The position numbers and the translations under genes are program-made. This document shows, piece by piece, positions 8,218 to 17,056 of a DNA stretch of 64,000 nucleotides (positions are counted from its first letter, which is position 1; every line of letters starts with the position of its first letter). This DNA is from Pirellula sp. (lineage in GTDB: Bacteria; Planctomycetota; Planctomycetia; Pirellulales; PNKZ01). The notes under the pieces were generated by a model. That model ran no database searches. It saw only the letters and a list, made by a program, of their open reading frames with translations, and had not been told where the DNA came from. The stretch spans positions 992,001 to 1,056,000 of the forward strand of contig PNKZ01000001.1 in the NCBI GenBank assembly GCA_013822735.1. The letters are read 5' to 3'.

Positions 8218-10119
8218 CTATGGCGCGGGAGCGACGGGAGCGGCGGACGTGAGCTTTCCGGCAAACTCGTCGCGAAGCTCCTTCGCCACGGTGTCTTGCG
8301 GCATGAGCTTTAGCCCCTTATCTAATTCACGCACCGCTTCCTTGGGATAACCGAGGTAGCCGTAGTGGTAGCCAAGCAGGAATTGCAGTGCCGGAGACGG
8401 GGTCTTTTCGCTCGCCGCCTCCAACGCACGCAACTGATCCGTGTAGTCCTGAGCATTGCCATAGAGCTCACGGAAATTGGCGACCACCGTATTGCGATTT
8501 TCCTTTGGGAGGCCTTGCAGCGCGTGTTGTGCGGCGCCGGCGGCCTCGTCGAAGTTGCCCGTTGCGAATTGCGCCTGACTTAACATGAGCAGGAGCACCA
8601 TGTTGTCGGGATCGTCGACCAAAGCATGACGCCACGACTTGGCAGCGGCAGGATACTGGCCCGCTTGAAACTCCGCTTCCCCTTGCGCCGCGAAGTCTTG
8701 AGCGTTGGCTGCAAGCGTCGGGCTTGTAGGGCTTTGAGCTACGACCGTCGTGCCGGTTGCGTACGTCGGATAGGTGTTGTAGTTCGTGGCGTAGTAGGAC
8801 GGAGATCCGTAACCATAGCCGCCGTAACTTCCATAACCATAGCCGCCGAATCCGCCGTAGCCGTAGCGTGGATAGCCGTAGCCGTATCCGTAGCCGCTGC
8901 CGTAGCCATAGCCGTAGAACGGACGAATGAGCCAAGCAGCGCCGCGCACGATACCGGCGGCCAGTCGCAGCACCGGGAAGCCCCAATAGCCGTAGCCATT
9001 GTAGCCGTAGCCGCCATAACCGCCGTATCCAAGTCCGTAGCCGCCGTAGCCACCATAACCACCATAGCCTAGTCCGTAACCGAACAGACTGGAGTACAGG
9101 CCGTAACCGGAGCCGTAGCCGCGATACGAGTAATACGGCAGGCCGCCGCGATAGGCGTAGTTGCCGATGCCGTTGTGGCCGTAGTGACCGAAATGGTTGT
9201 AAGCGTTGTTGCCGTTGTAGCCTACGTGATGCGAGCCGTTGTAACGGTGCCCGTTGATCTGCGAACCCGTTCCATTCCCGCCGCGGTGGGTATGTAGAGC
9301 GTTCGAGACGTTCGAGCCGTGGTGATTGAGAAATTTCGCCGACGATGCATGATGCCCGTTGCCCGAGAAATTGCCGCTGCTTCTTGCGCCGCTTAACGAC
9401 GCGCCTGCACCGTGATGCGAAGCGGCAAAGTTGCCGGAGCCCGATGCATTGGCGCCATGATGGCTTAAAAAGTTCGAGCTGCCGCGATGCGTGCCGTTGG
9501 CAAAGCTGCCGCTGCCGAGTGAGGTGCCGCCCGCGTGGCGCGTACTAAACGAATTTTGCGAACCGACCGATCCATGCGAGAGGCCGTGTGCTGCGCCTGA
9601 GCTTTGCACGCCGTGGCGCGACGAGAAGGACGGACTGCTTCCGCCCAGCGAATGCGCGCCGGAGTGGTTGGAAAACGAACGGCCGCCCAACGACGACGCA
9701 CTGCCGAATGATTGACCGCCGGAGCCTAGGCTGTGCGACCGGGAGAAGCTGGGCGCGGAATAGCCCGACCCGAGGCTACGCGACCCGGAGAAGCCGTGGG
9801 AGCCGGAGAAACCCGAATGGCTCGGCGCGGAGAGGCTATGTGAGCCCATGCTGCGTGAGCCCATGCTGTGGCCGCCGCTAAAGCTATGACCGCCGCCACT
9901 AAAGCTGCGGCCTCCGCCGCTGAAGCTGTGCCCCATACTATGGCCGCCACCGCCGAAGCTATGGCCGCCTCCCATGCTGTGGCCGCCCATGCTATGACCA
10001 CCGCCGTGACCGCCACCTCCGCCGCCGCCATGGCCATGCGCGGCCTCGACGTAGGCGACTGGTCCTAAGGCGAAGCTCACCGTCGCGAGCCATGCGCCCA
10101 AAAATCCGATGCGTGACAT
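8218..10119 (-). CDS. Exported Gly/His/Ser- and Gly/Tyr-rich protein with C-terminal TPR region
   Basis: A 633-residue protein with a signal peptide (G-A-W-L-A-T-V-S-F-A-L-G-P-V-A, cleavage near A-E-A-A or shortly after). Residues ~30-300 are low-complexity repeats of G-G-H-S-M-G and G-G-H-S-F-S type, rich in His, Gly and Ser; ~300-440 are G-Y-G-G-Y-G type runs with an embedded hydrophobic patch. Residues ~470-620 form an ordered region with tetratricopeptide character (A-E-F-Q-A-G-Q-Y-P-A-A-A-K-S-W-R-H-A-L; G-Y-L-G-Y-P-K-E-A-V-R-E-L-D-K-G-L). The start at 10119 has a GGGAGAG ribosome-binding site about 7 bp upstream. I do not recognise a function; an envelope or matrix protein with protein-protein contacts is an inference. 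Confidence 0.85.
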   Translation of the reverse strand: MSRIGFLGAWLATVSFALGPVAYVEAAHGHGGGGGGGHGGGHSMGGHSMGGGHSFGGGGHSMGHSFSGGGRSFSGGGHSFSGGHSMGSRSMGSHSLSAPSHSGFSGSHGFSGSRSLGSGYSAPSFSRSHSLGSGGQSFGSASSLGGRSFSNHSGAHSLGGSSPSFSSRHGVQSSGAAHGLSHGSVGSQNSFSTRHAGGTSLGSGSFANGTHRGSSNFLSHHGANASGSGNFAASHHGAGASLSGARSSGNFSGNGHHASSAKFLNHHGSNVSNALHTHRGGNGTGSQINGHRYNGSHHVGYNGNNAYNHFGHYGHNGIGNYAYRGGLPYYSYRGYGSGYGLYSSLFGYGLGYGGYGGYGGYGLGYGGYGGYGYNGYGYWGFPVLRLAAGIVRGAAWLIRPFYGYGYGSGYGYGYGYPRYGYGGFGGYGYGSYGGYGYGSPSYYATNYNTYPTYATGTTVVAQSPTSPTLAANAQDFAAQGEAEFQAGQYPAAAKSWRHALVDDPDNMVLLLMLSQAQFATGNFDEAAGAAQHALQGLPKENRNTVVANFRELYGNAQDYTDQLRALEAASEKTPSPALQFLLGYHYGYLGYPKEAVRELDKGLKLMPQDTVAKELRDEFAGKLTSAAPVAPAP

Positions 10120-10457
10120 AACTCACTCTCCCTGGCGAAAAGAAGGATCGCTTGATCGTTCGCGTGCCCGGGCCCCTGTATCAATGGTACGAGACAGATA
10201 GCGAAACCGTATATACTGTCCGAGTTGTAATTCCCTCGGAGACGCGAAGAATGCGGCGCGTTGTTTTGCGCAAAGTTGCGCGAGTACGGATGTCGTTCTC
10301 TTAAGGGATGCGTTAAGACAACGAGTAGCCGCCGTGTCGCGAACGACCGCTACCGAACGGATGACAAGTGTGGTGACATTGACGACACTTTGTGCTCGTC
10401 GTTCGAGCTGGTGTGCCGTCGCTGATTTGCAGACGTAGCGAAACGAGGAGCGTAAGA
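10120..10457. other. Divergent intergenic region
   Basis: This 338-bp spacer separates the Gly-rich protein (minus) from the peroxiredoxin (plus) and must hold both promoters. A short inverted repeat CCGAG/CTCGG lies at 10220-10239 and a TATACT at 10212-10217, but no matching -35 box was found. No ORF or RNA gene is supported. Confidence 0.5.
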
Positions 10458-10922
10458 ATGAAGGCATTGACTGTCGGAGATCGGGCGCCCGATGTGTCCG
10501 CCGCGGCGCACGACGGCCGTCGTGTCGCATTGTCGGAGTTCTTGGGACGGAAAGCGGTCGTGCTCTTTTTCTACCCTAAAGACGGCACCGGAGTTTGCAC
10601 GAAAGAAGTGTGCGCCTTTCGCGACGCCTATGAAGATTTCGTCCAGGCCGGCGCCGTCGTGCTCGGCGTCAGCTCCGACGGGGAAGAATCGCATCGCCGT
10701 TTTGCCGAGCGGCAGAATCTGCCGTTTACGCTGCTTAGCGATCCCGACAAGTCGTTGCGTCGTGCTTTCGGCGTACCGAAGACTTTTGGGCTCTTGCCGG
10801 GGCGCGTGACTTACGTGCTCGATCGGGACGGGATCATTCGGCATGTCTTCAACGCCCAATTCACGGCGGACCGGCACGTCGTGGAGGCGCTGGCGATCGT
10901 GCGTCAATTGGCGGCGCCTTAG
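10458..10922 (+). CDS. Bcp-type peroxiredoxin
   Basis: A 154-residue thiol peroxidase that reduces hydroperoxides. The peroxidatic cysteine C47 and a second cysteine C52 lie in Y-P-K-D-G-T-G-V-C-T-K-E-V-C (39-52), the spacing of the two-Cys BCP/PrxQ class; other family features are G-V-S-S-D (near 76) and the later R-V-T-Y-V-L-D-R-D-G. The start is the ATG at 10458, seven bases after a GAGGAG ribosome-binding site at 10445-10450; the frame runs further upstream without family similarity. The next gene on the same strand starts 115 bp later. Confidence 0.92.
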   Translation: MKALTVGDRAPDVSAAAHDGRRVALSEFLGRKAVVLFFYPKDGTGVCTKEVCAFRDAYEDFVQAGAVVLGVSSDGEESHRRFAERQNLPFTLLSDPDKSLRRAFGVPKTFGLLPGRVTYVLDRDGIIRHVFNAQFTADRHVVEALAIVRQLAAP

Positions 10923-11037
10923 TTCCGCGAACTTGCGACAGCTTTGTGAGTATTCGATAATGACGAAGTCTGCGGGCCTCGCCGTAACAGCGGAACGCTG
11001 CAGATTACCTTCAGCGCCGATTGGGGGGCAACATCTC

Positions 11038-12318
11038 ATGGCCACCGAAAACTACGCCCATCCGAAAGTGTATCTCGGCACCAAGCTGCCCCGACGGCGG
11101 TGGCTGCAACAGGTCGCTACAAGCGCAGCTGCCGGTCTCGTAGCTGGGCGAATTCCGCATTCCCCATTGATTGCCGCGGACACAATCACTCCGACGGCCG
11201 ATCTGCTTGTTGCCGGAAAAGATCGAAGATTGATCGTACATAACGGTTCGACGACCGGCTTCGAGATCGAAACGCCATTGGATCTGTTGTCAGGCGAGCA
11301 AATCACGCCGGTCGAGCGGTTATTCGTCCGCAATAACCAGCAGCCGGAGTGGAGCGCGACGCTGAAGCCCGCGCCCACGAAAGATTGGAAGCTCGAAATA
11401 GAAGGTTTGCTCGCCGAATCCCGAACGGTGACGTTGGACGAATTGCGCGCGATGCCGCAACGGGAGCACGAGATTGTTCTGCAATGTTCGGGCAACGGTC
11501 GGGCCCTGTTTGGCGCCGCGGCACCGGTGAAAGGGGCGCCGTGGCGACACGGTGCGATGGGGTGCGTGAGGTTTCGGGGCGTGTTGCTCCGCGACGTGTT
11601 GAAAAAACTAGATGTACGTCCCAAGCCGGAGGCTCAATTTGTTACGGCACAGGGGACCGACTCCCCTGCCCTCCCCGACGGCGCCGATTTCGAACACAGC
11701 CTGCCGCTCCACGATGTTTTGGCGCGCTCGTTACTGGCATTGGAATTGAATGGAATCCCGTTGCCCGCGGTACATGGAGGTCCCTTGCGTCTGGTGACGC
11801 CGGGTTACTACGGCACGATGCACGTGAAATGGCTGTCACGTCTTCGTCTCGATGCGACGGAAACGACGAATCACCATCAGGTTAAGCGTTATCGGACGCC
11901 GCTTGACCAAATTGAACCAGGCGCACCGTTCGATTACCGACTCGAAAATAGCGAGCCCAACTGGCGAATGCGGATTAAAAGCGTCGTGTTTGCACCGATT
12001 CAGGGAGCTCGCGTACCTGCCGGAGAGGTCTTAGCTAAGGGCGTCGCTTGGAACGACGGTACTTCGCGCATTGACGCCGTGGAGACATCGCTCGACGGCG
12101 GCCATACCTGGCGACGGGCGGAGTTGGAGCCGCCGTCCGACCGCTATGCCTGGTATCGGTGGCAGACTCCGTTGACGGTCGCCGCCGGCGATCAACTATT
12201 ACTATGTCGAGCCATCGACACGCTGGGGAACACGCAACCGCTCGATGGCGCCGCCGATTGGAATCCGGCCGGCTATGGTTGGCACGGCGTGGAACGAGTC
12301 CGCTTTCAAGCGATTTAA
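11038..12318 (+). CDS. Tat-exported molybdopterin oxidoreductase (sulfite oxidase/SoxC-like)
   Basis: A 426-residue periplasmic molybdenum-cofactor enzyme. It starts with a Tat-like leader (R-R-R-W-L-Q-Q-V near residue 20, then an Ala-rich stretch). The molybdenum-binding cysteine is in V-L-Q-C-S-G-N-G-R (about residues 144-152), followed by the catalytic-domain motif W-R-H-G-A-M-G-C-V-R-F-R-G-V and G-Y-Y-G-T-M-H-V-K-W-L. The C-terminal ~120 residues look like the Mo-co dimerisation domain (D-A-V-E-T-S-L-D-G-G-H-T-W). Sulfite is the usual substrate of the family but is not proven here. Start ATG 11038, with a run of six G upstream; another in-frame ATG is at 10960. No cytochrome partner is adjacent. 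The stop overlaps the stop of the converging PEP-CTERM gene. Confidence 0.9.
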   Translation: MATENYAHPKVYLGTKLPRRRWLQQVATSAAAGLVAGRIPHSPLIAADTITPTADLLVAGKDRRLIVHNGSTTGFEIETPLDLLSGEQITPVERLFVRNNQQPEWSATLKPAPTKDWKLEIEGLLAESRTVTLDELRAMPQREHEIVLQCSGNGRALFGAAAPVKGAPWRHGAMGCVRFRGVLLRDVLKKLDVRPKPEAQFVTAQGTDSPALPDGADFEHSLPLHDVLARSLLALELNGIPLPAVHGGPLRLVTPGYYGTMHVKWLSRLRLDATETTNHHQVKRYRTPLDQIEPGAPFDYRLENSEPNWRMRIKSVVFAPIQGARVPAGEVLAKGVAWNDGTSRIDAVETSLDGGHTWRRAELEPPSDRYAWYRWQTPLTVAAGDQLLLCRAIDTLGNTQPLDGAADWNPAGYGWHGVERVRFQAI

Positions 12319-15300
12319 AACTTCCTATGCGGTCTCAAAATGCGGTCGCGTTTGCGTCGGCGACGGATGCGATGCAATGGGATGCTGGAAGCGGCGATGA
12401 ACGTCAGGATGAGCGAACTCGGTTCGGGCACCGCCGAGTAATTCAGATAGAGATCGTTCGCGGTGCTCGTGACGTAGAACTGGCTGGAGCCGATCGGCGT
12501 GAACGGATTGTTCGAGCCGAACACCCCGGCGTTGTCCGTCGTGGCGTTCAGTAGGAAGACGTCGCTGCCGGACGTGAACGTGATTCCGCCGCCGGCATGC
12601 AAGATGTGCCACTGATAGGTCAATGCAGGATTGAAGTTATCGGCCGCTCCGTGCATCGACGTGAGCGGCGAAAAGGAATCGATGCGAATGGTGATGCGGT
12701 CGATACTCGTGGCACCGATGATGAGCGCGCCGGTACCAAGATCGAGATAATCCCAATCGGTACCTTCCGTGCCTTGCGTACCGGCGAGTCCCGGATTCGT
12801 ATCGGCGTTTTTGAACTGGAACGAGAATTCGGCGCCGCCGTACCAAGTGCTTGCCGCGCCGTCGGCGGCCGTAAGCTTTCCAACGCCTTCGCCCGGTGAT
12901 ACTTTGCCGCCGGTCTGCAAGTTCACGCCGCCGACCGAGCCTGCTCCCGTGAGGACGCCGCCGGTCGCCACCGTCACCGGCGCTGCGATTGCGCCCGAGG
13001 CCAAGACCGTACCGCTTGTGATCACGTCGCCGCCTACCGCAATCGACGCGCCGCTGCGAACGTCCAGTGTTGCGCCCGAGGCGACGGAAACCACGCCGAA
13101 GGATTTGATCGAACCGCCGGAGAGAATCGCGAGCGTTCCGCCGGCGACCGTCGTTCCGCCGTCGTAGGTGTTGATTTGAGTCAGCTCCAGCGTGCCGCCG
13201 CCCGATTTGACGAACCCCGCGTTGGTCGAGCCGGTGATCACGCCGGAAAGCTGAGCGACGTCGGTCGTGGAGTTCGGATTGTCGATCACGCGAAACTCGC
13301 GCGGGCTGTAGCCGCTCAAGGCCGTACCGGAATCGAGGCCGATATTGTTAGTGAACGTTAGGCGACTGTCGGACTTGATGGAGCCGAGCAGAAATACGGC
13401 GCCGTCGGCCAGCCATTTACCGTCGTTCCACACCAGCGACGTAGCGTTTGTACTCCCGATCGTCGCAACGAGCTTGATCGTCGCGTCGCCGTTGTAGGCG
13501 GAAAATCCTCCGCTGCCGCGATCGGTCGTGCCTTCGTCGAACGTTAGCCCGCCGCCGGACGCCGTTCCTGCGACGTCGATCGCGCGACTGTAGGCGCCGG
13601 CGTTGCCGCCGCCGTCAATCTCAAGTACTCCGCCGCGAAACTTGAGCGTGGTACGAGCGCCTCCGCTCGATGTTCCTCCGCCGAGGCTTCCGACAGTGGC
13701 GCGCAGCACGCCTGCGTCGAGATAAATATCTTGCGTCGAGGTAAACCCCATGAGGTTTGCCGTCCCCGTTAACGCCAGAAATCCGTCGCCTGATTTGACG
13801 ACCGCTTGTTGCGAGCCGTTCAACTTGACGCCGATATTCAAGATCGTGCCTGCCTGAGCGACGAAGATGTGGCGATCCGCGGAACCGCCGAGGCCGCCGG
13901 TGCCCGTGCCGGTGTTTTGAATCGTGAAGTTATTCGCGCCGTCGAGCAGAATGGCCGAAGTTGAAATGTTCCCGCTGCTAGTCAGATCGAGCGTGGCGCC
14001 GGCCCCGGCATTGATTTTCAACGTGTTGAAGCTTGCCGTCGCTCCAATCGTTGCGGACCCGTTGAGCAATACGTTTTGACCCGATGAAAGCGGATTGCTC
14101 ACAGGCGGCGGCGTCGACGTTACGGGAACGACTCCGAACGTGTTGTCGTAGCCGGCGAAATCGAAGCCGCTCACACTTTTCACCAACGCAAAACCGATGA
14201 TGCTGCTTACGTCGCTATTGGCAATCACACCGTTGACGAGTCCGGGTCGCGTCGAGAAAAGGATCTTCGGACCCACGGCCGCCGAACCCAGGGTTCCCCC
14301 TTCTCCGGAAAAGATGAGCGTCCCGCCGACTCCTCGCGCGAACGTGTTGAAACCTAACGTGGTATCGGCGAGCCCTCCGTTGTGAACAACACGAACCGTC
14401 GCCAAGCCGGCGCGTATCGTCAGAGTGCCCACGGATTCCGTCGTGCCGAAGGTGGAGTTGCCGAGGAGCGAAAATGTTCCGCCCCAAACCGTTGTTCCCG
14501 CCGTGTCCAGCAAGCGATTTGTCGTCACGCCGGCGTCGGTGTTGGCGGAGGAATTGTCAAGCGTCAGCGACCCGCCGCGGAGCGAGATCGTCGTGCCGAC
14601 GGCGGTGAGCGCCGCATTGCCCGCAAGGAGGAGTCCGCCGATGGAACTACCTCCATATGAGCTTCCGTATACGACCGTTTCGCCGGAAAGTCCGGCGACG
14701 TTACCGGTGAGCGTTTGCACGCCGCCGTTGCCGCGGATGGAAAAACCGCCGGTCGTGGTCAGCGTGCCCGCGAAGGATGCATCGGTGGAAACAATCAACG
14801 TCAATGCCCCGTTGTTGCCGGGCGTCACCGTGCCGCCGCCGGTTAATTGGCCGACTCGGATCTCCGTGTTGCTATTGCCGACGCTGGTGAGGAATGTGCC
14901 GGGCGCAAGATAGACGGCGTTCGAACGAAGCACTTGCGCCGAGCCGTTGTTGTTTGTTTGGCTCGATCCGAGTTGCAATGTGCCGTTGCTCACGGTGACG
15001 CCGCCGAAGAGTTGATTGGGGACGGTAATTGCGCTATCGAGCGCGAGGATGCCCGTTCCGGTTTTGGTGAGGCCGATCAATCCGCGCAAGCCGGACGTGA
15101 TCGTGAGCGTGCTGCTGCTCGCTACGTCGATTACAGGCACCGTTTTGCCGCGCAGATAGAGCGCGGCGCCGGAAACCCCGGCAATGGTGTAGATGCCCGG
15201 AGTGTCGGGCGCCACGGTGATGTCGTTGACGTAGATCGTGGCATTGGCGTCGAGCGTAATCGTGCCGACGACGCCCGCGAGTATGGCGTCGATGTCGTCG

Positions 15301-15596
15301 CCCGTGTTCTGCCATTTGACGAGCGGGTCGTTGGTCTCACTGCCCAGTCGCCACAACAGCGTCCCTGCGCTGAACGGCGGGTTGGAGAAGTCCCACGTGC
15401 CCGTTCCGCCGATTCCTGCGCCGCCACCATTGGCATCCCAATAGTAGAGGTCCGCCGACACTTGCGAAGTGGAAAGTGCGACGAGAGCAACGATGAAAAA
15501 CGTCGTCGCCCGCCACGCCGATTCGCATCGCCAACTGAGCGATTCCGCATGCGCCTGGGCATCGGAATCAAGCCGCCTTCGCCTCTCGCCGCTCAT
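12315..15596 (-). CDS. Large PEP-CTERM protein with autotransporter-type (PATR) repeats
   Basis: About 1,093 residues from the ATG at 15596; a TTG at 15641 in the same frame is an alternative. A hydrophobic signal (F-F-I-V-A-L-V-A-L-S-T-S-Q-V-S-A) is followed by Y-Y-W-D-A-N-G-G, typical of passenger-type adhesins. The body is a long Gly/Thr/Ser-rich beta-helix with repeats such as G-G-G-T-L-E-L-T...Y-D-G-G-T-T-V-A-G-G-T-L, the passenger-associated transport repeat. The C terminus carries V-P-E-P-S-S-L, a hydrophobic stretch and an Arg cluster (R-I-R-R-R-R-K-R): the PEP-CTERM sorting tag, processed by exosortase in systems where studied. No beta-barrel domain and no exosortase lie in the window. 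Probably a surface or matrix protein. Confidence 0.9.
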   Translation of the reverse strand: MSGERRRRLDSDAQAHAESLSWRCESAWRATTFFIVALVALSTSQVSADLYYWDANGGGAGIGGTGTWDFSNPPFSAGTLLWRLGSETNDPLVKWQNTGDDIDAILAGVVGTITLDANATIYVNDITVAPDTPGIYTIAGVSGAALYLRGKTVPVIDVASSSTLTITSGLRGLIGLTKTGTGILALDSAITVPNQLFGGVTVSNGTLQLGSSQTNNNGSAQVLRSNAVYLAPGTFLTSVGNSNTEIRVGQLTGGGTVTPGNNGALTLIVSTDASFAGTLTTTGGFSIRGNGGVQTLTGNVAGLSGETVVYGSSYGGSSIGGLLLAGNAALTAVGTTISLRGGSLTLDNSSANTDAGVTTNRLLDTAGTTVWGGTFSLLGNSTFGTTESVGTLTIRAGLATVRVVHNGGLADTTLGFNTFARGVGGTLIFSGEGGTLGSAAVGPKILFSTRPGLVNGVIANSDVSSIIGFALVKSVSGFDFAGYDNTFGVVPVTSTPPPVSNPLSSGQNVLLNGSATIGATASFNTLKINAGAGATLDLTSSGNISTSAILLDGANNFTIQNTGTGTGGLGGSADRHIFVAQAGTILNIGVKLNGSQQAVVKSGDGFLALTGTANLMGFTSTQDIYLDAGVLRATVGSLGGGTSSGGARTTLKFRGGVLEIDGGGNAGAYSRAIDVAGTASGGGLTFDEGTTDRGSGGFSAYNGDATIKLVATIGSTNATSLVWNDGKWLADGAVFLLGSIKSDSRLTFTNNIGLDSGTALSGYSPREFRVIDNPNSTTDVAQLSGVITGSTNAGFVKSGGGTLELTQINTYDGGTTVAGGTLAILSGGSIKSFGVVSVASGATLDVRSGASIAVGGDVITSGTVLASGAIAAPVTVATGGVLTGAGSVGGVNLQTGGKVSPGEGVGKLTAADGAASTWYGGAEFSFQFKNADTNPGLAGTQGTEGTDWDYLDLGTGALIIGATSIDRITIRIDSFSPLTSMHGAADNFNPALTYQWHILHAGGGITFTSGSDVFLLNATTDNAGVFGSNNPFTPIGSSQFYVTSTANDLYLNYSAVPEPSSLILTFIAASSIPLHRIRRRRKRDRILRPHRKF

Positions 15597-15814
15597 CTTT
15601 CCCGACACTCCGCACGAAACTGCCGTTTTTCGTAGCTCCAAGATGTGGCGTTAGAATACTACCGGTTCGGGGAGGATGCACCCAGTATTTTGGGATGAGC
15701 GCATTTGTTTAGAACGCGTTAGAGGATTTGCATGCGCGTTGTAAGGAACTCGTGAAAAGACGCCAGCGGTTCAAGCGAAAATCTGCGATTTTCCGGCGCA
15801 AGTTTTGGTCAGCG

Positions 15815-17044
15815 TCACGTCTTTTTGTGATTCTTATCGAGCAGTCCAAGAATCGCTTTGGCACACGCTGATGCGAATGGGGGGGAGTTGATTTCGAGGT
15901 CAAGTTCGATCACTTCAATCTCGGGTCGTAGTGCAGATTTCAACGATGTGAACAGTGCCGCATCGGCATCCGCATCGTGAAACGGTCCGCCAGGTGCTCC
16001 GATTACGCTTAAGCCGCGCAACGGCAGCAGCACGGTTACGGTGCCGACGTATGCGTTGAGTTTCCTCGCAAGAATGCCCCCTAACTCTGCGCACTCGTCG
16101 ACGTTGGTGCGCATTAAAGTCACTTGCGGATTGTGCGCGTAGAACTTTCGGCCGGCGAACTTCGCAGGCACGGTTTCCGGTGCGCCGAAATTCACCATAT
16201 CTAAGCAGCCCGGCACGACGACGGCCGGCACTCCCGCGCGGCCGGCGCCTTCCAAGCGATGCGGCCCCGCAGAAAGCACGCCGCCGACAAGTTCGTCGGC
16301 CCATTCCGTGGTGGTGATATCAAGCACCGCGGCGACGGGGCCGCCGACGATCGTGGCTTCCATCATCCGCCCGCCGGCACCGGTCGCATGAAACGTCAAT
16401 ACTTCGTAGCCGGCTTGTTCGATTAGTTCCTTCGCGATGCCGACGCACTGCGTGGTGTTGCCGAACATGCTGGCGACGACGAGCGGACGATCTGCGCCCG
16501 TTTCCTCCAGTTCGACTGTCGCTTCGACCATGCCGCAGATAGCGCCCGCGGCGCGGCGAAACAAAGAATGCGAAATACGATTCAGTCCGGCGATATCGAC
16601 GATGCTCGGCATGAGCACCAGATCGCTCTCGCCGATATAAGGAGCCGTGTTGCCTACGGCGAGCGTCGATACGATCAACTTGGGAAACCCGAGCGGCAGC
16701 GCGCGCATCGCCGCTGAGGCAATTGCCGTTCCTCCTCCGCCGCCGAGAGCAATAACTCCCGCAATCCGGCCGGCCTTGTGCAATCGCTCCAGCATGCGCG
16801 GCGCGGCGGCTGCCATCGCCGCGACGCATTCCCCGCGATCGCCGCGCGCAAAAATAGCGGCCAGATCGATGCCGCCGGCCGCCGCGACTTCCTCGCGCGA
16901 GATATCGACGGCGATCTGCGGCGGCCCGCCGGTACCGACGTCGATCAGCAGCACATCGTGCCCGCGACGTCGAATGCACTCGGCGAGAAAGGCGTGCTCC
17001 GTTCCCTTCGTGTCGAGCGTCCCTAAGACGGCGATGGTAGCCAT
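15815..17044 (-). CDS. Tm-1-like ATP-binding domain protein (UPF0261)
   Basis: A 409-residue protein with the UPF0261 opening M-A-T-I-A-V-L-G-T-L-D-T-K-G-T-E, then a G-L-G-G-G-G-G-T-type stretch at ~107-113 (A-L-G-G-G-G-G-T-A-I-A), N-T-A-P-Y-I-G-E-S-D and the C-terminal P-L-R-G-L-S-V-I-G-A-P-G-G-P-F. The N-terminal half is related to the ATP-binding part of the tomato virus-resistance protein Tm-1; the bacterial function is not settled. A GGAG box lies 6 bp before the start. The start is 12 bp after the stop of the exported protein upstream, so it is the last gene of a four-gene operon beginning with the DUF1592 cytochrome. Confidence 0.9.
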   Translation of the reverse strand: MATIAVLGTLDTKGTEHAFLAECIRRRGHDVLLIDVGTGGPPQIAVDISREEVAAAGGIDLAAIFARGDRGECVAAMAAAAPRMLERLHKAGRIAGVIALGGGGGTAIASAAMRALPLGFPKLIVSTLAVGNTAPYIGESDLVLMPSIVDIAGLNRISHSLFRRAAGAICGMVEATVELEETGADRPLVVASMFGNTTQCVGIAKELIEQAGYEVLTFHATGAGGRMMEATIVGGPVAAVLDITTTEWADELVGGVLSAGPHRLEGAGRAGVPAVVVPGCLDMVNFGAPETVPAKFAGRKFYAHNPQVTLMRTNVDECAELGGILARKLNAYVGTVTVLLPLRGLSVIGAPGGPFHDADADAALFTSLKSALRPEIEVIELDLEINSPPFASACAKAILGLLDKNHKKT

Positions 17045-17056
17045 AACGCTCCGCGC

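Noticed and set aside
8300-10050. CRISPR-like or satellite array in the Gly-rich gene
   Set aside because: Repeats are short, uneven and in codon register, as expected for a low-complexity protein, with no spacers.
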